Assembly (NCBI GenBank): GCA_021234155.1
Contig: JAJEKV010000005.1
Location: 17,096,089-17,160,088 of the forward strand
Source: Isoetes taiwanensis
Taxonomy: Eukaryota > Streptophyta > Lycopodiopsida > Isoetales > Isoetaceae
Reading direction: 5' to 3'
Length of the DNA: 64,000 bases
Part shown: in pieces, positions 22,741 to 35,438 of the stretch
How the letters are laid out: the number at the start of each line of letters is the position of its first letter
How positions within the stretch are numbered: position 1 is the stretch's first letter
Notes under the pieces: model-generated
What the model was told of the DNA's origin: nothing
The model's input: only the letters and a program-made list of their open reading frames with translations
Database searches by the model: none
Program-made: the position numbers and the translations under genes

Positions 22741-25535
22741 ATTGAGGATAATTTCGAGGAGCATATTATTAGCTTACGTTGTGATTATGTCACCAAGCTC
22801 TTGTAGGCAGGAGAGCCAGGGGGCGGCTCTGAGTGAGGATTGTCTGCGCTTTGGTTGAGGCAGGATGCACAGGTTACTTATTTTTTCCATCGGGACTGAC
22901 AGGACTGAGGGAAGTAGACTGGACCACCGGCCCCATTCATGCATCTCATTTAGGCTCACGTGCACCCTTCAACACACAGATTGCCCATTTGCTGGACTGA
23001 CCGTCTGGGACCTATGCCCAGTGCTTGAGCATGATCGGGCTGCTTTGCAGCTCCCCACACTTCAAAGAGCAATGCTCAAATGGCTCCACCGCCCGGCAGG
23101 CTGAGATGCTTTGGGAGGGCACTCACAGCGAAACCTCGAGGCACTACCACCTTCCCCATAGCAGGATGGTTTGATGATGAGTGTAGGGGCTCAAGCACAC
23201 TCGGCAAGTCCAGGTCCCATCTCTCGCCCCCACAGGCCATCGGTCAATAAAACTCCTTTCTCCAAGAACAAGAAGGCGGATACCTTGCGAACATATGGTC
23301 TTTAGTCTCTGGACGGCACCGAGGGATGTGATGGAGAAGGGTCTTGAGGCAGGCCACACCATTACAGGGAACATCACCTCGGGCATGGAGTGCAGTGCAC
23401 ATTTATGCAATTTCGGGGCTAGGCACGGTCCTCCGCAGAGATAGGCATGGCTGCAGACATCACAGGAGGAGATGTGTCATAGACTCACAGTCTGCGCTAA
23501 TGGGAAAGCGTGATTTAAGATGATAAGAACTTAAAATGGGGGTGGGCCTCTTGGGTACTGTCCTCACGGCATTGTTCAATAAAGCATTCGCGAGGAATTA
23601 GCACCTTAATGGACCACTAGTAGGAAGTAGTGCCCATATACAAGCGAGGGGACCCTCAATGCCCGACCAACTCTGGGTACTATTATGAATTGGAAACTCT
23701 CTCATTGCAAAACTATTGGGCATCCTTGAGCGTGGCGGCAATATGGGCGAGGAAGCGGAGGTGTGAGGCTCTTACAGCGGGGTTTCCAGCCGGACATTTC
23801 CACCATTGATCCTTATCTTCCACTCTGCTACATTGATTGAGGATAGCGAGGAGTCGCCGGCCGAGAACACAACTTTGTTGTTTTCGTTAATTTTGCAGCG
23901 TTCGACGGTACCCGCAGCAAGCTATGGGGCGGTGCGGCGGTAGGGGACCCCGGACTTCTGCGAGAATGCGGTATATAGGCTTCTGAGGCATGCTTTCGGG
24001 CCATTATCATCGGTAGCACAGCCGGTAATCAGTAACATTGGAGTCTTTGTCGGGGTTGCCCCCACCTCCCCCCACACTCTGGCCTATACATTGTCCGGTT
24101 GGAAGATTGGCTCTCACCGAGCATGGAAGTGCGGTACACATCTCATGCATCACAATCGGCAACTCATATATGCGGCGATGTCAACCTCATGGCCCTATAC
24201 TCGGAGGGACATGCAGCGTCACCTAGATGCCCTTGACACTTTTGCCAACCAGCTGGCATCACGAAGTTAACTTGGCCAAAAACTAGGGGTCTTTGCCAGA
24301 TTTGCATCATCCCGTATTAAAGGGCTTCCCACATTCACTTACCGAGGGGCAAGAGGTAGAGTGGCTCCGACCTACAAGTACTTGGGATTGAGTTCCCAAC
24401 CACCACCCATTGGGATGTGGCTATCAGGGAAGGGTCACGGGTTAGAAAGCACTATATGCCATGCGGAACAACAGCCATAAAAGTTGTATGCACAGGGCCA
24501 CCAGTCACATTTGTTTGGGCCTTGGTTGAGCCGGTCCTTTTGTATGGGAGGCCGTATGTGGGGTCGGTGATATCCTTTTACACTGGAATGACCTCGAGCA
24601 GGTGCGAAGGCCTTTGGCACCGGGTCTTGGGGTAGAAGTCCACGGTTCCATACCGGATCCTACTCCGGAGGCAGGCTTTCCTACCCCTTCAGCGGTCGCA
24701 GCATTGGAATGCCATATCGTTTACTTCCAAAAAGTGGTCGCTATGGCTGATAGACGCTGCCTCACCTTGCTTTTAGCCGCGGCGATGGGTCCCCAAGCGC
24801 TGAAATCTTTGCTGGAAAGACAAAGCAAGTTTCAGTGGTTCTCATCGAAGTGCGGGAGACAAGCCGATGCGTCCGGTCGGGACAAAGAAAAGACTTAAGG
24901 CACTCCTAAACGTACCTAGATACTACTTTCCTTCTCGCGAAGCTGCGGGATGCCGAGGTTCGGCCGCCGTTCTGTCGGCACACTATCAGCTATAAGTCAA
25001 TCCCCTAGGCTCACAGAGGCCCACACCAAGATTGTACACCCACCGCCCATGAAGAAGCCGCAGACTTATCGCGCGGGTGCACATCGCCGTGATTGAAACA
25101 TGGCGTTGGGCCGGGGAAGCACAAGACAAAGGCTTTGCGGTGTTGCCACCACGGCCAGCTGATTGAGGATGAATGTCATGCCTCCAGATGCGCGAAGGCG
25201 ATATGTTCGACTACTAGTGCACTGGCGGCCGTTACATTAGTTATTGACTACGGCGTCCGTGGGGTTTGTTGGGGTCATACCTCCGGAGGTTATGGATGCA
25301 ATGACTCGTTTGTGTCCTACATGACGTTATTGAACTATCCTATGCAATTGTACAGTGTGCCAGCATGCTTATTACTGCTAAGATTTTTCCCTCGAAAACC
25401 CTTGGCGGGGTTTTTAATCTTGTCGATGTCGCTTTCTTGCTTCTCTCTTTGTTTGGGTCCCATAGGCCAATTGGTCTCAAGTGGACGCTAAAAAAACCTA
25501 TTCTATTCTATTCTATTCTATTCTATTCTATTCTC
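22740..25535 (+). mobile_element. LINE copy 2, GC-rich, with (TTCTA)n tail
   Basis: Plus-strand remains of the same LINE family. FVNFAAFDGTRSKLW near 23882 is the decayed RT VDF-AFD motif. RHLDALDTFANQL near 24215 and YKYLGLSSQ near 24375 are later RT motifs. The 3' signature CCCTCGAAAACCCTTGGCGGGG at 25388, GGGTCCCATAGGCCAATTGG at 25456 and TGGACGCTAAA is followed by about seven TTCTA units (25498-25533). The copy is much richer in G+C than its flanks. The catalytic YADD is not clearly preserved and no long frame survives. The left limit is approximate. Confidence 0.75.
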
Positions 25536-26330
25536 AATGTATTCAAAAGGAGTTGCAAATCTGGTTTATATGTTAGTTTATATAGGTTTATTCAAGACAA
25601 ATGACATGGGTTGGACTAGATTGTTTCATTGATAAACAATGAATCTGGTGATGGTATCCATTAAGTTTTGTAAGACATCATCTGCACCTTTCCTCAAATA
25701 TGTTACAAATTTGTCATGAATAATAAGTCATCAGTTTATATCAAATATATATAAAACTATTAGTTAAAATAATTAGTTATCTATTAATAATTATTGATTT
25801 TGAAGTGTTAAATTTTTGTCAAAGTTTTTTGAAATTACCTCCCATTTATTCACAATGTTGTGTTAGAATCTTTCTTTCATACATTGTAATTAGGTCAAAT
25901 ATTATTAAATTTTATCATGTAAAAATTTACATTTTAAACTTGCTATTATTTTTATATTGTTAACTTATCAAATTATAAAATTGTAAAAATAAATAAATAG
26001 TGTAATATTAAAACAATAAAAAGAAGAAAAGATAAAATAATAACATTATATTATACTAGAAAAGGTGCCGACATTCTTTGTCGGCTTTTCATCGGTATAA
26101 TTTAAAAACTAATAAAAATGGTGGATATATTTTACTTGAGAAGGCTTGCGTTGAATGGTGAGAAGGGTTGTGTTAAATGTGGAGCGAATATTAATGGTGA
26201 AATCTTGAGAAATTTTTGTTTGTGTTACTCTGTACTAAGACATGGAAAATATGGTGCAAGAAGACATGATAAGAAGAAAATATAGTGCACTCCCCATTGC
26301 AATATCATCTATCTAAATCAAATTTTCAAA
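25536..26330. other. AT-rich stretch, no gene seen
   Basis: Very AT-rich between about 25620 and 26060. A short inverted pair GCCGAC...GTCGGC (26067-26085) could fold as a hairpin. No coding or TE signature is recognised. Confidence 0.4.
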
Positions 26331-26560
26331 GATAAGATAAGATAAGATAAGATAAGATAAGAATTTTTTCGTCCACTGAAACCAGCAGGTTATGGGGCCT
26401 AAGCACATGCAAGGGCAATGACCCATCTAAAACCGGGGACTAGGCCCCATCACCAAATACAATAACTAAATATTAAAAGGCTACCAAGAATAAGAGAAGA
26501 TAATGCTAATGCTAGTGGTAAATTTATGCTTCTAAAATTATCTAGACATAGCCAGTCCAA
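26331..26560 (-). mobile_element. LINE 3'-end fragment with (TTATC)n tail
   Basis: On the plus strand six GATAA units (26331-26362) are followed by TTTTTTCGTCCACTGAAACC and GGGGCCTAAGCAC. The complement reads as the family end (…GGCCCCATAACC…TCAGTGGACGAAAAAA) with a TTATC tail. It is an inverted, heavily truncated member of the LINE family. Confidence 0.6.
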
Positions 26561-27059
26561 GGATTGGAAGGCCATTGATCTATGCAAGATGGAAGTTTAG
26601 TTTAGCCTTCTCTTCTTCTTTTTCCCTTTGTTTTTTCTCTTTTCACTCCTGAAAGTGCAAGGCATGAATTTGAATCCATGTTCTCGAATGATGCATGCCT
26701 CGGGACGAATCCAGTCATCCTTTCTTAGTAGAGAGGCCTTGACTATCTGGGTAATATTAGCGACCTATATGTCGAGAACAAAAAAAAAAAGGTTTGAAGG
26801 GAACAAAAAAGGTTTGAAGGAAGACAGACATTACCATACACTTGTAGGCATATTTATGACTAACATTAACCATTATATAGACTATGTATACCCATGCAAT
26901 TCGTTCTCACCTTGAAATAAATATAACTTTTTAGAATGTATATAGGGTGCTATTGAGAAAATATTTCCCCATTGTCTCCATATCAATATGGATGAGTTGT
27001 GACAAATTCAAGACAATTAAAAATCCATGAAAATTATAGAAAAACTCTGGTGCATATAA

Positions 27060-27136
27060 GGACATATATATGTATGGTTCGAGCCAAAAAAAATCCCCAC
27101 CATGTTATGCACCATGTTCGTATAGATAAACCTATG
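27060..27136 (+). mobile_element. possible right-end fragment of the CCCGGGGG MITE family
   Basis: It aligns with the right part of the MITE at 60601-60845: ATATGTATGGTTCGAG, then an A-rich tract, CACCATGTTCGTATAG and CTATGTAAACCCCCTTGG against ATATGTACGGTTTAAG, CACATGGTTTGTATGG and CTATGTGAACCCCCCTTGG. The left end was not found. Confidence 0.4.
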
Positions 27137-27285
27137 TAAACCCCCTTGGTCCGAAGATCACCGACAAATGCTTAGCTTTGAGTCTTCCCGTCCTTCAAAA
27201 TCTGAACAAGCTGCCCAGAAGCACAAATGCTCTTGCACAGGCAAATTACCTGCAAACATGTTTAGGCCAGTCACAAAGAATTTTT

Positions 27286-27349
27286 GGGTATATACTGGCA
27301 TATACCCAAAATATGTTTGGGTATATATTGGCATATACCCAAAATATGC
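27286..27349. repeat. 33-bp tandem pair, each unit self-complementary
   Basis: GGGTATATACTGGCATATACCC occurs at 27286, and the same with one base change at 27319, each followed by AAAATATG. Each unit is an almost perfect inverted repeat around TGG. No ORF of note depends on it. Confidence 0.85.
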
Positions 27350-28129
27350 CTATTACACACCGAGGGTTTGCACTTTAGGGGCACCTCGGCAACACAGAAT
27401 ATTGTCACATCAAATTTTCTCAATGCTATATCTTCCATATCTCCTTCGGCATGCAAAGGTCGAGATGATAGCCCAAAATGAAGGCTACATGATGACTATT
27501 GCAATGTGAACATGAGATAGGCCTCAAAACATATAAGTCGATCCAAATCCACAAATAAATGCAATGCCCCAAAAGAGCTCCTTGGAGCATTGCTCCTACA
27601 CAAAGGTATAGAATATCTAATGGATTTGCAATTAAAGGGCACAATGCCAACTGTGAATTAATGGTTTAAGGCTGAGGTAAAACAGATTCGACATCCAAGT
27701 TTAGTTGTGTAGTGGAACAAAGATAAATTTCTTTCTTGGCAATTAACTTTACACTAAAATCTAGATACACCACCATTGCACAACAAAACTATTAAGGAAA
27801 ACCAGCTCAAACAGTGTTGCTTGTTCACGATTACTCGAAATGTTCCATAGACAAGACCTCTTAGACCATCGCTATGGAAGATCCATCAAAACCTTGCCCC
27901 TTGTTGAACCCTCAAATTGCTACAATTGGATTTCACTAATTGATTTATATTTACTGTGAGTAAGTAGACACTCGGCGTGAACAATATAGCATTGCCTTCC
28001 CCCATTGAAAACGTTTTATAACCAGCTTCTTTTGTTCTTTAATGTCCACTTAGGAAGCATATCAATAGCGTTTACCTGTTCAAAGACTTAAATCATAATG
28101 TAAGGTGGAAGTATAGTTACCAAAGAACT

Positions 28130-28610
28130 ATTTTAATGATAATGTTGATGAAGCCAAAGACCCATTAGAGCTAAGGAAACTGGCACTCCTGTAGCTGAAT
28201 CTGTCTCAACAGCTTCATCATCTGTTTGGCTAAATGATAATCTACAGGCAGACCAAGCCCATGCTCATACATGTCCCAAGTTAAACAAGACCTATTCATT
28301 TTGTTGCAAAAGAGCATGAGCATAAGCTTCAGCATCTTGTTCCAAATCCTTCCCAATACCCTGCAAACATAAATAGAAAAATGGAAAGCCAATAGTTTGG
28401 AATATCAAATGATTAATTTGTTTCTTTACAATAAAAATAAACTCATGGTTTGTTTCGGAAGCATACGTGACCATAATAATAGTCATCTCCAATAAGGACT
28501 CATTATCACCGCCTCGATACATGCCACCAAAATTTGTGAGCACACTTCGATACCTCTCATTCTCAATTATTGCCGTGGTGCTCCAAGGAAAATGTTGCTA
28601 AGAAATTGCT
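28130..28610 (-). pseudogene. HRD3/SEL1L-like (ERAD Sel1-repeat protein) gene fragment
   Basis: Reading the minus strand with frame corrections gives KFWWHVSRRGDNESLLE, DDYYYGH, an intron with GT...AG borders (about 28466 down to 28362), GIGKDLEQDAEAYAHALLQQN, MYEHGLGLPVDYHLAKQ, and VPVSLALMGLWLHQHYH. This order matches the Sel1-like repeat region of plant HRD3, the ER-membrane partner of the HRD1 ubiquitin ligase that presents misfolded proteins for degradation. At least three frame changes destroy it. The intron shows it came from genomic DNA and not from a processed transcript. The rest of the gene (usually over 600 residues) is not visible. Confidence 0.75.
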
Positions 28611-28832
28611 AGAGCCCTTGCAATATGCTAGAGGAAACAAAAGTGATGGCTTGGAATATTGAGAGCCACCAATATGAGGGCATGAGTATCTGTCGTGGGG
28701 GCCTCTAATATCCAAAGGAGCAACTCTCGCAAGTCATGTCTTCTATATAGTCAAAGGTGTAGAACACAATTTTTTTTGTTTGAGAATCAATTCTTTGCCA
28801 TGGGCTCTAGCGCTTAAGAAATTTTCTTGCAA

Positions 28833-29461
28833 TCATATGTGTATGGCTATTTCAATGAACAATCTTCTCTTTAACGGGGAACTACTTGAGGTTACAAACA
28901 ACAAAATTTGTTGCGAGTGGACATATTGCATAAATTTTCTTTTTGAACTACAATAATTAGGGTTCTTGTACACATCAATCCCAACATCAAGGAGTTCTGT
29001 TGGGTTGATTGATGAACTCCCTTTGGGTGCGACAATTGGCGACTTTAAACAATTGAGATTTTGTCTTTGAAGAAATGACTCCAGCATGCATGCTCCTATT
29101 GCAGGATCAGTGATAACATAGGTAATTTGATGACCATGCGCCGAGTGTCCTCTTAAAATTAAAGATTGTGGTTCCATTGCATATGGAGGCGGTTCTATAT
29201 CCCTTTGTGCAAAGCCTTACCTTGTAGAACTTTCATCTCAGAAGCAAACACATCCTCAAACATCTAGTGCAAACATGACAGAAGACAATGAGAAAGGTGC
29301 CAATGTACCAATGTGTTCGAAGCGGTAGCAGTAGCTGTTGGACTTCTATCTCCCCATTTGATGCCCCTCAATAAGTATACTCTCCATTTTAGTTGCATGC
29401 AGGATCTTTGTCTGCTTGACTGGGAATTATGAGATACGTTCAGAGCAAGGAGGCATTGCAC
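28833..29461 (-). other. unrecognised coding-like stretch
   Basis: Two minus-strand frames (114 and 65 residues) are fairly free of stops compared with their surroundings. One contains ITYVITDPAIGACMLESFLQ and GIDVYKNPNYCSSKRKF. No family is recognised. It could be a relic of the same gene neighbourhood as the HRD3 fragment, or chance. Confidence 0.25.
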
Positions 29462-29511
29462 AATAGGATCACCAATATTCTATTTTTTAAGCTAGGCTTA
29501 CATTGTTGCTC

Positions 29512-29713
29512 AACTTCTTAACAACAGCAGCAATGTAGGACTTATACTTTGCAAAAACTGTTATTGTAACATCACTCAGCTGCTGTTTTGAATCCTCGGT
29601 CAGCAGCCGACTGTAAACCGTCAACAAAAAATAAGGTGGTAAAACTTGGGCAATAGAGCTTACAGGACCAAGGTAAGTAATCTGTTCCTTCTGATCTTGG
29701 ACATCCCTCTAGA
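29512..29713 (-). pseudogene. isolated exon-like ORF, family not recognised
   Basis: The minus-strand frame, bounded by an acceptor-like CTAG and a donor-like AAT|GTAAGC, reads EQITYLGPVSSIAQVLPPYF, LLTVYSRLLTEDSKQQLSDV and KYKSYIAAVVKKLSNN. The composition looks like real helical protein. No neighbouring exon is found and I cannot name the family. Confidence 0.35.
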
Positions 29714-31917
29714 TCAAGATCTCTACCTTTTCCTACTTATACATCAGTAAGTCAAGTCAGGATCTACCCTATTGTAATTATTTGCATTCTAGTATACAAT
29801 GTAAGAGGCGTAAATAATCACAGTTATAGAGCAAGTGCTCCAGAACTTTGAGAAGTCTTCTAATCTAAAAGCCTAAATTATGTTTACTGTACCTGACTGA
29901 CCGTTTATCTTGTGAATCTGCAGCACATTGACATTATCCGCTGATGCCTGCCGGACTAATTGACAGAACGGAGCAGAACAGAGAAAGAAAAGAAGAGCCA
30001 TTATTATTCAGGCAGGACTGTGTAACCTGTGCCTTGATCAGCAAGAAGGAGCCTGAAACGTTCGTAGTAGGTTGATTCTTGAGAAGTTTATACAGCACGA
30101 CGCTTGGTGTGAATATTTCGGATGTTATATCTTGCTCTCTGCATGCTATTTAGCAGGTCTGTTTGATATCAGACAATTGCTTGCATGCGACACGCCAGGG
30201 TAGAAACGGGCACACAGGCATCCAAATAATTTGTGGAGATCAACTGCATATCAAGGCCGATTACATGCCTTGCTTTGCTGCAGGTAATGTGATAATTGTT
30301 TATCTTGAATCTATGTTTTTTTTTTTATAACAACCCAATCAATTGTTTTAGGGATATGTGGTCTATGGTTTCAGGAATTCTTATTTTTTACATCCATATC
30401 AAGTCCCCCTGGAACCCCCTGTTATTTTGCTACATATTCTAAACGAGGTGCACTCTGGACTACCACAGTCGTCGGATTCTTTGATTCTATGACCCGCATT
30501 GTATGTTGGGACACATTAGCACCTTTTCGTTTCGCTTTTTATTATCATTTATGATTGGAGGCCCTATGATTTTTGAAATATGAAATCTGATTTCGCCTAA
30601 GGTTTTGAGGAATATCGAACCTCTATCTGACCCATATTGTTCCATATGATGCGTTCAACGATTTGAGAGAACTTCTTGAGAAAAAACGCAAGACATGATG
30701 AGTGATGAACAAGTAGTGTTGTCTCTAATTTTTCCTAGCCTTAGGATATGAATTTTCTTTGAATAATATTTATCAAATGAGAATAGCCAATTTGGCGAAA
30801 GTCCAAAAAAAATCTCAAGAAATTCTATAATCCATGAGGCAAATCTTCTAGCATTCAAACGGATGCTTGAAAGTTAGAGTCGATATGATGTATTTGCAAT
30901 GCTAGAATCTCTTTAACAAACTGTGCATGCATCTAGGTATCATGGACATGCCTAGAAGCTGGTAGGACGGGCACATGCATAGGCGTCACGAATTGGAACC
31001 TGAACTTCACTTTGCCTGTCCTGCAAACATGGGACAAGTATTCCCAAGGAATAAGACATGCTTGGAGAAAAAATAGCAAATGGGAAATTGTGTTAGCTAG
31101 AGGTTGTGACCAACAAGGAAAACGTGTAGAAGTATCTGTCAATAGGCCGAGAGGTTGCATGTTACTATTGTGAGATTTGCTACACTTCTTCACGATCAAA
31201 TTATGCTTTGCCGGACTTGGTTTGATAGCTACGCAGAATAAAAGGATTATAGAATATAACCAACTACACCACAACTCACAACCATTTAATCCTTGACCAA
31301 CAATAGCAATCCAAACAAATGCATTAAAAATGAGTCAAGTAATAGGGAAATTATATTTCAATGCAAAAGGCAAAGGCACATTGTATACTATAAGATAGTT
31401 TGTGAATGTTATGGCAAGACAATATTTCGGCATGGTATTTCATCGGTGATGTCTAGATGCATTACTTTTTTCTACAAACAAATTATGTCCAACATGCACC
31501 AATGCTAACAGTCTAGCTAGATTATATTATAAGTTAGTGAGGGGCGATGCTCACAACTTAACAAACATCTCGAGTCTAAATAAATTAATTGGTGTCTTTC
31601 ATAAAATATTAAGATGGGATGCCATTGTCAATAGAATGTATTCTAAGTTTTCAAGTTGAATACCTATAAATGCAAGCATACTTGCATAACAAATACATAA
31701 TGATCTAGCCTAGCTGAATAATTACCCAAATAATATGAAGGAACCACCTAAGGATAGTTTCCTCATGATTGAAGACAAAAAACATTTTAAGCTCATATAA
31801 TAATGGAGTAGTGATGCTCATGTATTTATTGCAATGGACCCTTTGTCTTATTGAATGTTATAGAACCAACTAAAATAGAAAATCAATACATGGGACCTCT
31901 TCCTTCTCTAATAAACG
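29714..31917. other. no gene seen
   Basis: Ordinary AT-rich noncoding DNA. A T-tract lies near 30315. No TE end, tandem repeat or RNA gene could be supported. Confidence 0.4.
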
Positions 31918-31918
31918 A

Positions 31919-32098
31919 CGGCAAGGTAAGGACTTTTTTTTAACTTTATTTGCATTGAGCATTCAAACTCCTTTTTAACTTTATTTGCATTGAGTTTGCA
32001 TCGATGGCAAGGTAAGGACTTTTTAACTTTATTTGCATTGAGCATTCGAACTCCTTTTTTAACTTTATTTGCATTGAGTTTGCATTCGAACTCTTCCT
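31919..32098. repeat. minisatellite of ~90-bp units with internal TTTAACTTTATTTGCATTGA copies
   Basis: CGGCAAGGTAAGGAC or ATGGCAAGGTAAGGAC followed by TTTAACTTTATTTGCATTGA occurs twice (near 31919 and 32008). Within each unit the TTTAACTTTATTTGCATTGA motif is present twice, giving four copies. It produces the repetitive NANSMQIKLK frame on the minus strand, which is not a gene. Confidence 0.85.
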
Positions 32099-32881
32099 TA
32101 AGTTAGAAATATAAGACAAATACCAATCTTTAACATGTGGGTCATGCAGGATGAATGCAACACATCCTTTCTCTCTAGCTATACGATCCGGCATGTGATA
32201 AATTCGTGGGACCTCATTCAAGATAGAAAATATTGTCTAAGGCACAATTTCTAATAGACAGGAATGACCAAAACTCTGTTTTCAACTTCGTTTTCAACCC
32301 AATGACATTTGAAATGGCTAAACTAATGTAGCATTGGCATTCTTTGAGAACACATCAGATATTCAACGTAGTTACGTGATGATAAGTTCGTATTCTGAGG
32401 ATTTCTAGTTAATTGTAGATGGTCCGGGTTGTATTTATAGGGATTTATTTCTTTGTAAACCACTGATTTACATCTGTTACCTTTTTGTAGATAGCACAGA
32501 GGTAAGACTCACGATCAAAATGGTATGACAAATACATATATCTTTAACAATTCAAAAATGTTTTCAACATGTTACCTTGTTTTAAATTGTGCCTCAAAAT
32601 ATATTTGCAAATACTAAAAAATGTATCCTTCAATCAATAGATCGAAAAGAGAAAAACCGTACTGCTAGTAACAACAGTCTTCTAGATTTGCAGCATTGAA
32701 TATATTGACTGAACTGGAAGAAAAAATAAAGCTTACTCTGCTGCTAGACCAAAATGCTTAATCTCAGGACCACCATGTCCACCATGCAAAAACATATTAT
32801 TTATGCCTGTTTTAGTGAATAGTCATAGCCGAAAAACTAAGTTACATGTACTAAGTCACTAAGAATGAGCAAATTAAGTAC

Positions 32882-33444
32882 CTAAACTTGCCAACCATTC
32901 AAGTCTTCTTCATGAGACATAACTATAGCAGCATGGAGGTCTTGTGAAGTCTTAGATTTGTTCCTCTCCTTGTAATTTCTTCTACTAAGAGACGAATTCC
33001 AAATGGCCAATGCGTTTTCATAAGGAAAATTTGTGTCATCATACTTACATGCATAGATACGAAGACTACTATCTAGATTCTCTGTCAACTTGTTCATTAC
33101 CTTATTCTTGTAATGCCTAACGACTAAATGTTCGTTCGTCTTCCAGGCCAGAAGAATCAATGCTTGACAAAAGATCACGCAAGCCTAAAATACTCTAACA
33201 TACGCTCACAAAGCACTTGACTATTGCCAAGTATTGTCCACAACTTTGTAATAATTGTTGGATCCTTCTTGAATTCGTCGTCAGAGAACTTCTCACATTG
33301 TGCCCACATAGTTGCACCAAAACAAATAGACTGTTCCTTCAATTTCTTTTCATCTAAAATGCCATTAATCTTTGCCATGCCATTTTGAGATGATGTTGTA
33401 CAAAAGTGAGAAGAAATAATCTTCAATCTTCCCTTAAAATCCTC
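32882..33444 (-). pseudogene. hAT transposase relic, C-terminal portion
   Basis: The minus-strand frames read IISSHFCTTSSQNGMAKING, ICFGATMWAQCEK and LWTILGNSQVLCERMLEYF (33175 upward), then past a stop KNKVMNKLTENLDSSLRIYA and NFPYENALAIWN. The last part matches the conserved C-terminus of plant BED-type hAT transposases (K-x-RNRL...HL..C...FPY...I..W). It is continued at 38949-39223 on the other side of the 5.5-kb transposon: the reading frame ...KRIQ|EDFKGRL is restored when the insertion and one CTGT copy are ignored. Confidence 0.7.
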
Positions 33445-33448
33445 CTGT

Positions 33449-33478
33449 GGGTGTAAATATGGTTCTGCTACCCAAAAA
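33449..33478 (+). repeat. left 30-bp terminal inverted repeat
   Basis: Identical to the complement of 38915-38944. It contains a short internal pair GGGT...ACCC that could pair with itself. After it the two ends diverge except for the AAGCAC motifs. Confidence 0.92.
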
Positions 33479-33671
33479 AACGCGAAAGCACTAAGCACTT
33501 AAAGCACTTAGAGGTCGACAAAAAACGTGACTTAGCTCGATCTCGGTTCCCGCGCGCCAATTTTCCTCCCCATTTCCTGTTTCATTCCCGATTACAACAG
33601 AGTTTCCCTAATCCCTTCCGGCACACAACAATTGATCGTTTCTCAGCAACTAATCTTCCTCAATCAAGCAA

Positions 33672-35438
33672 AATGGCCGGCGTAAAACGGTGAAGATTTT
33701 GGCCGAGATTTCTGACTTATCAAACGAGGGCTTGCAACCAAGTGCAAAATACAACTGGTTAGGAACAATGGGAATCTGTTTGGCAGGAACCTTTCCAATC
33801 TAAATCTGCAATCAAGGTTCAGTTTGTCAAACCACATTCGAGGGCCAAATTGGATAGGTTACTGAAAATTTTCTACCCAGACGCCCCTGTAACAATGAAG
33901 TAAGAAAACAGCTTGCTTATGCTTTTACATGGGAAAATTGCCCCCTGAAGGGTTGGATGATCCCGAAGGGCATAAGATCAATTGGGCTGCATATGGCTTA
34001 TCGTGTTGTAATTTATCGAAAATGCGGCCTAAAAAGAAGGTTGAAAAAGTAAAAGTTGAAGTGGATTTGAAGCCGATATTTACGCAAAAGAAATTAGTAA
34101 GTCTATCCTAGATCGAGAATGATTTGAAGCATAACCCGCAATTAGTGACGAAAAGAATTGGTATGCTTGAAAATAAAAGGGCAGAGATGGGAAAGGAAAT
34201 GCAAACTCTTGTTGTTAACTTGGCTCTTGATGAGAAGAGTAATGACAAGATCTATAAGACATTATCGATAAATGAATTGCTATTGAAGAGCTTAAGTCGG
34301 GGATTAGAGAGAAGAAGGCTTTGGTTAGCACAATGGAAATGGAGACGAAATAAGGGAGTTGGAAAGGAAGGCGATGTTTGAGGAGAATGCGATATGAGTC
34401 TTTGGAGTCTATTTGCAAACCCGGAAGATCGAGATCTTCTTGTGAAGAAAATTTCATTGGAGGCTAAATTGGTTGAAAAAGAGATCGAGATCACTACTGA
34501 CCAAAGAACATTTGAGCAACCTTGAAAGTTTGAGGCGGATAACCAACACTCCTTTACGCATCAACACTATTAAAAAGAACACTTCGTGTTTTTGCAAAGT
34601 TCTTTCTTTGCTTGTGGTTTAACATTTCATGATAAATACAAAATGTCATTAGTTTTGGAATGTCAACATAAGTACCATTTGATGTGTCTTTGCATTGTTA
34701 AGAGAAGGGAAATGTTTGAAATGTGAATCACATATTCACGAAGATCTTTATTTGAACTTGGGATGACTACTCCAACAGGAATAGAGCAGGTTGCTTCTTT
34801 TGATCCTATAAAAATTAACAAGAAAACTGATTTGGGGTCAAACACAGTTAGGGTTGATTTGGGATCTAATGTAGCTCGGGCAGATGAAGTTCATGATGAT
34901 GTTTACTTCAAATCCCCTTCTACTAGCTCAAAGAGGAAGAAAAAAGCAAGTTGTGATTCGATTACATTCGGATGAAGTGAATTTAGGATGTAAAGATGTG
35001 AGTCCAAGGCAGCTGAGAAGTGCCAGCAAAGTTCTAAATTCTGTATCAGAATTGGAGGCAGACATTGGGAATGATGACAATGAAGTTGACCATGTGTTAG
35101 ATACTTCAACAAGTAAGAAGAAACTGAAAGAGGTTAAGAAGAAAGGCACAGAAGGGACAAGTAAGAAGAATCTGAAAGAGGTTAACAAGAAAGTGGATCC
35201 AATCAGAAAGTATCCATTGAGGAAGAGAAAGAAATTTGAATCTGCAGAAGCAGGGGAGGACCAGGAGCTGCCAGGAAATAAGATTCCTCATGTTGATCTT
35301 ACTGTTGGTCAAGGCATTCAAGTGGAGAATCAAGATGCAGCACAATCTGAAGGTATAAACAGTAATCTTGAAAAAGTAATGGATGCTCTTATGGGAAAGT
35401 CAAACATCTCTTTGAGAACACTAATTCATAAGTTGTAA
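33672..35438 (+). CDS. second gene of the 5.5-kb transposon: basic, coiled-coil-like protein of unknown function
   Basis: Coding-like plus-strand segments lie between the left TIR and the convergent transposase. The first segments include KVQFVKPHSRAKLDRLLKIF and MRPKKKVEKVKVEVDLKP. A middle segment (34124-34381) is helical: LVTKRIGMLENKRAEMGKEM. The longest frame (34884-35438, 184 residues) has PRQLRSASKVLNSVSELEAD, a lysine-rich repeat in which KKKLKEVKKK and KKNLKEVNKK recur, KYPLRKRKK (a nuclear-localisation-like run) and an acidic end. No catalytic motif is recognised. It may be an accessory DNA-binding or assembly protein. Stops between the segments mean it is either spliced or broken; exon limits are not certain. 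Confidence 0.5.

Noticed and set aside
26067-26085. GCCGAC hairpin followed by TTTTC, like a bacterial intrinsic terminator
   Set aside because: The context is plant nuclear DNA; intrinsic terminators are not expected and no gene ends there.
31946-32221. 91-residue ORF with repeated NANSMQIKLK
   Set aside because: Product of the minisatellite frame; no conserved domain.
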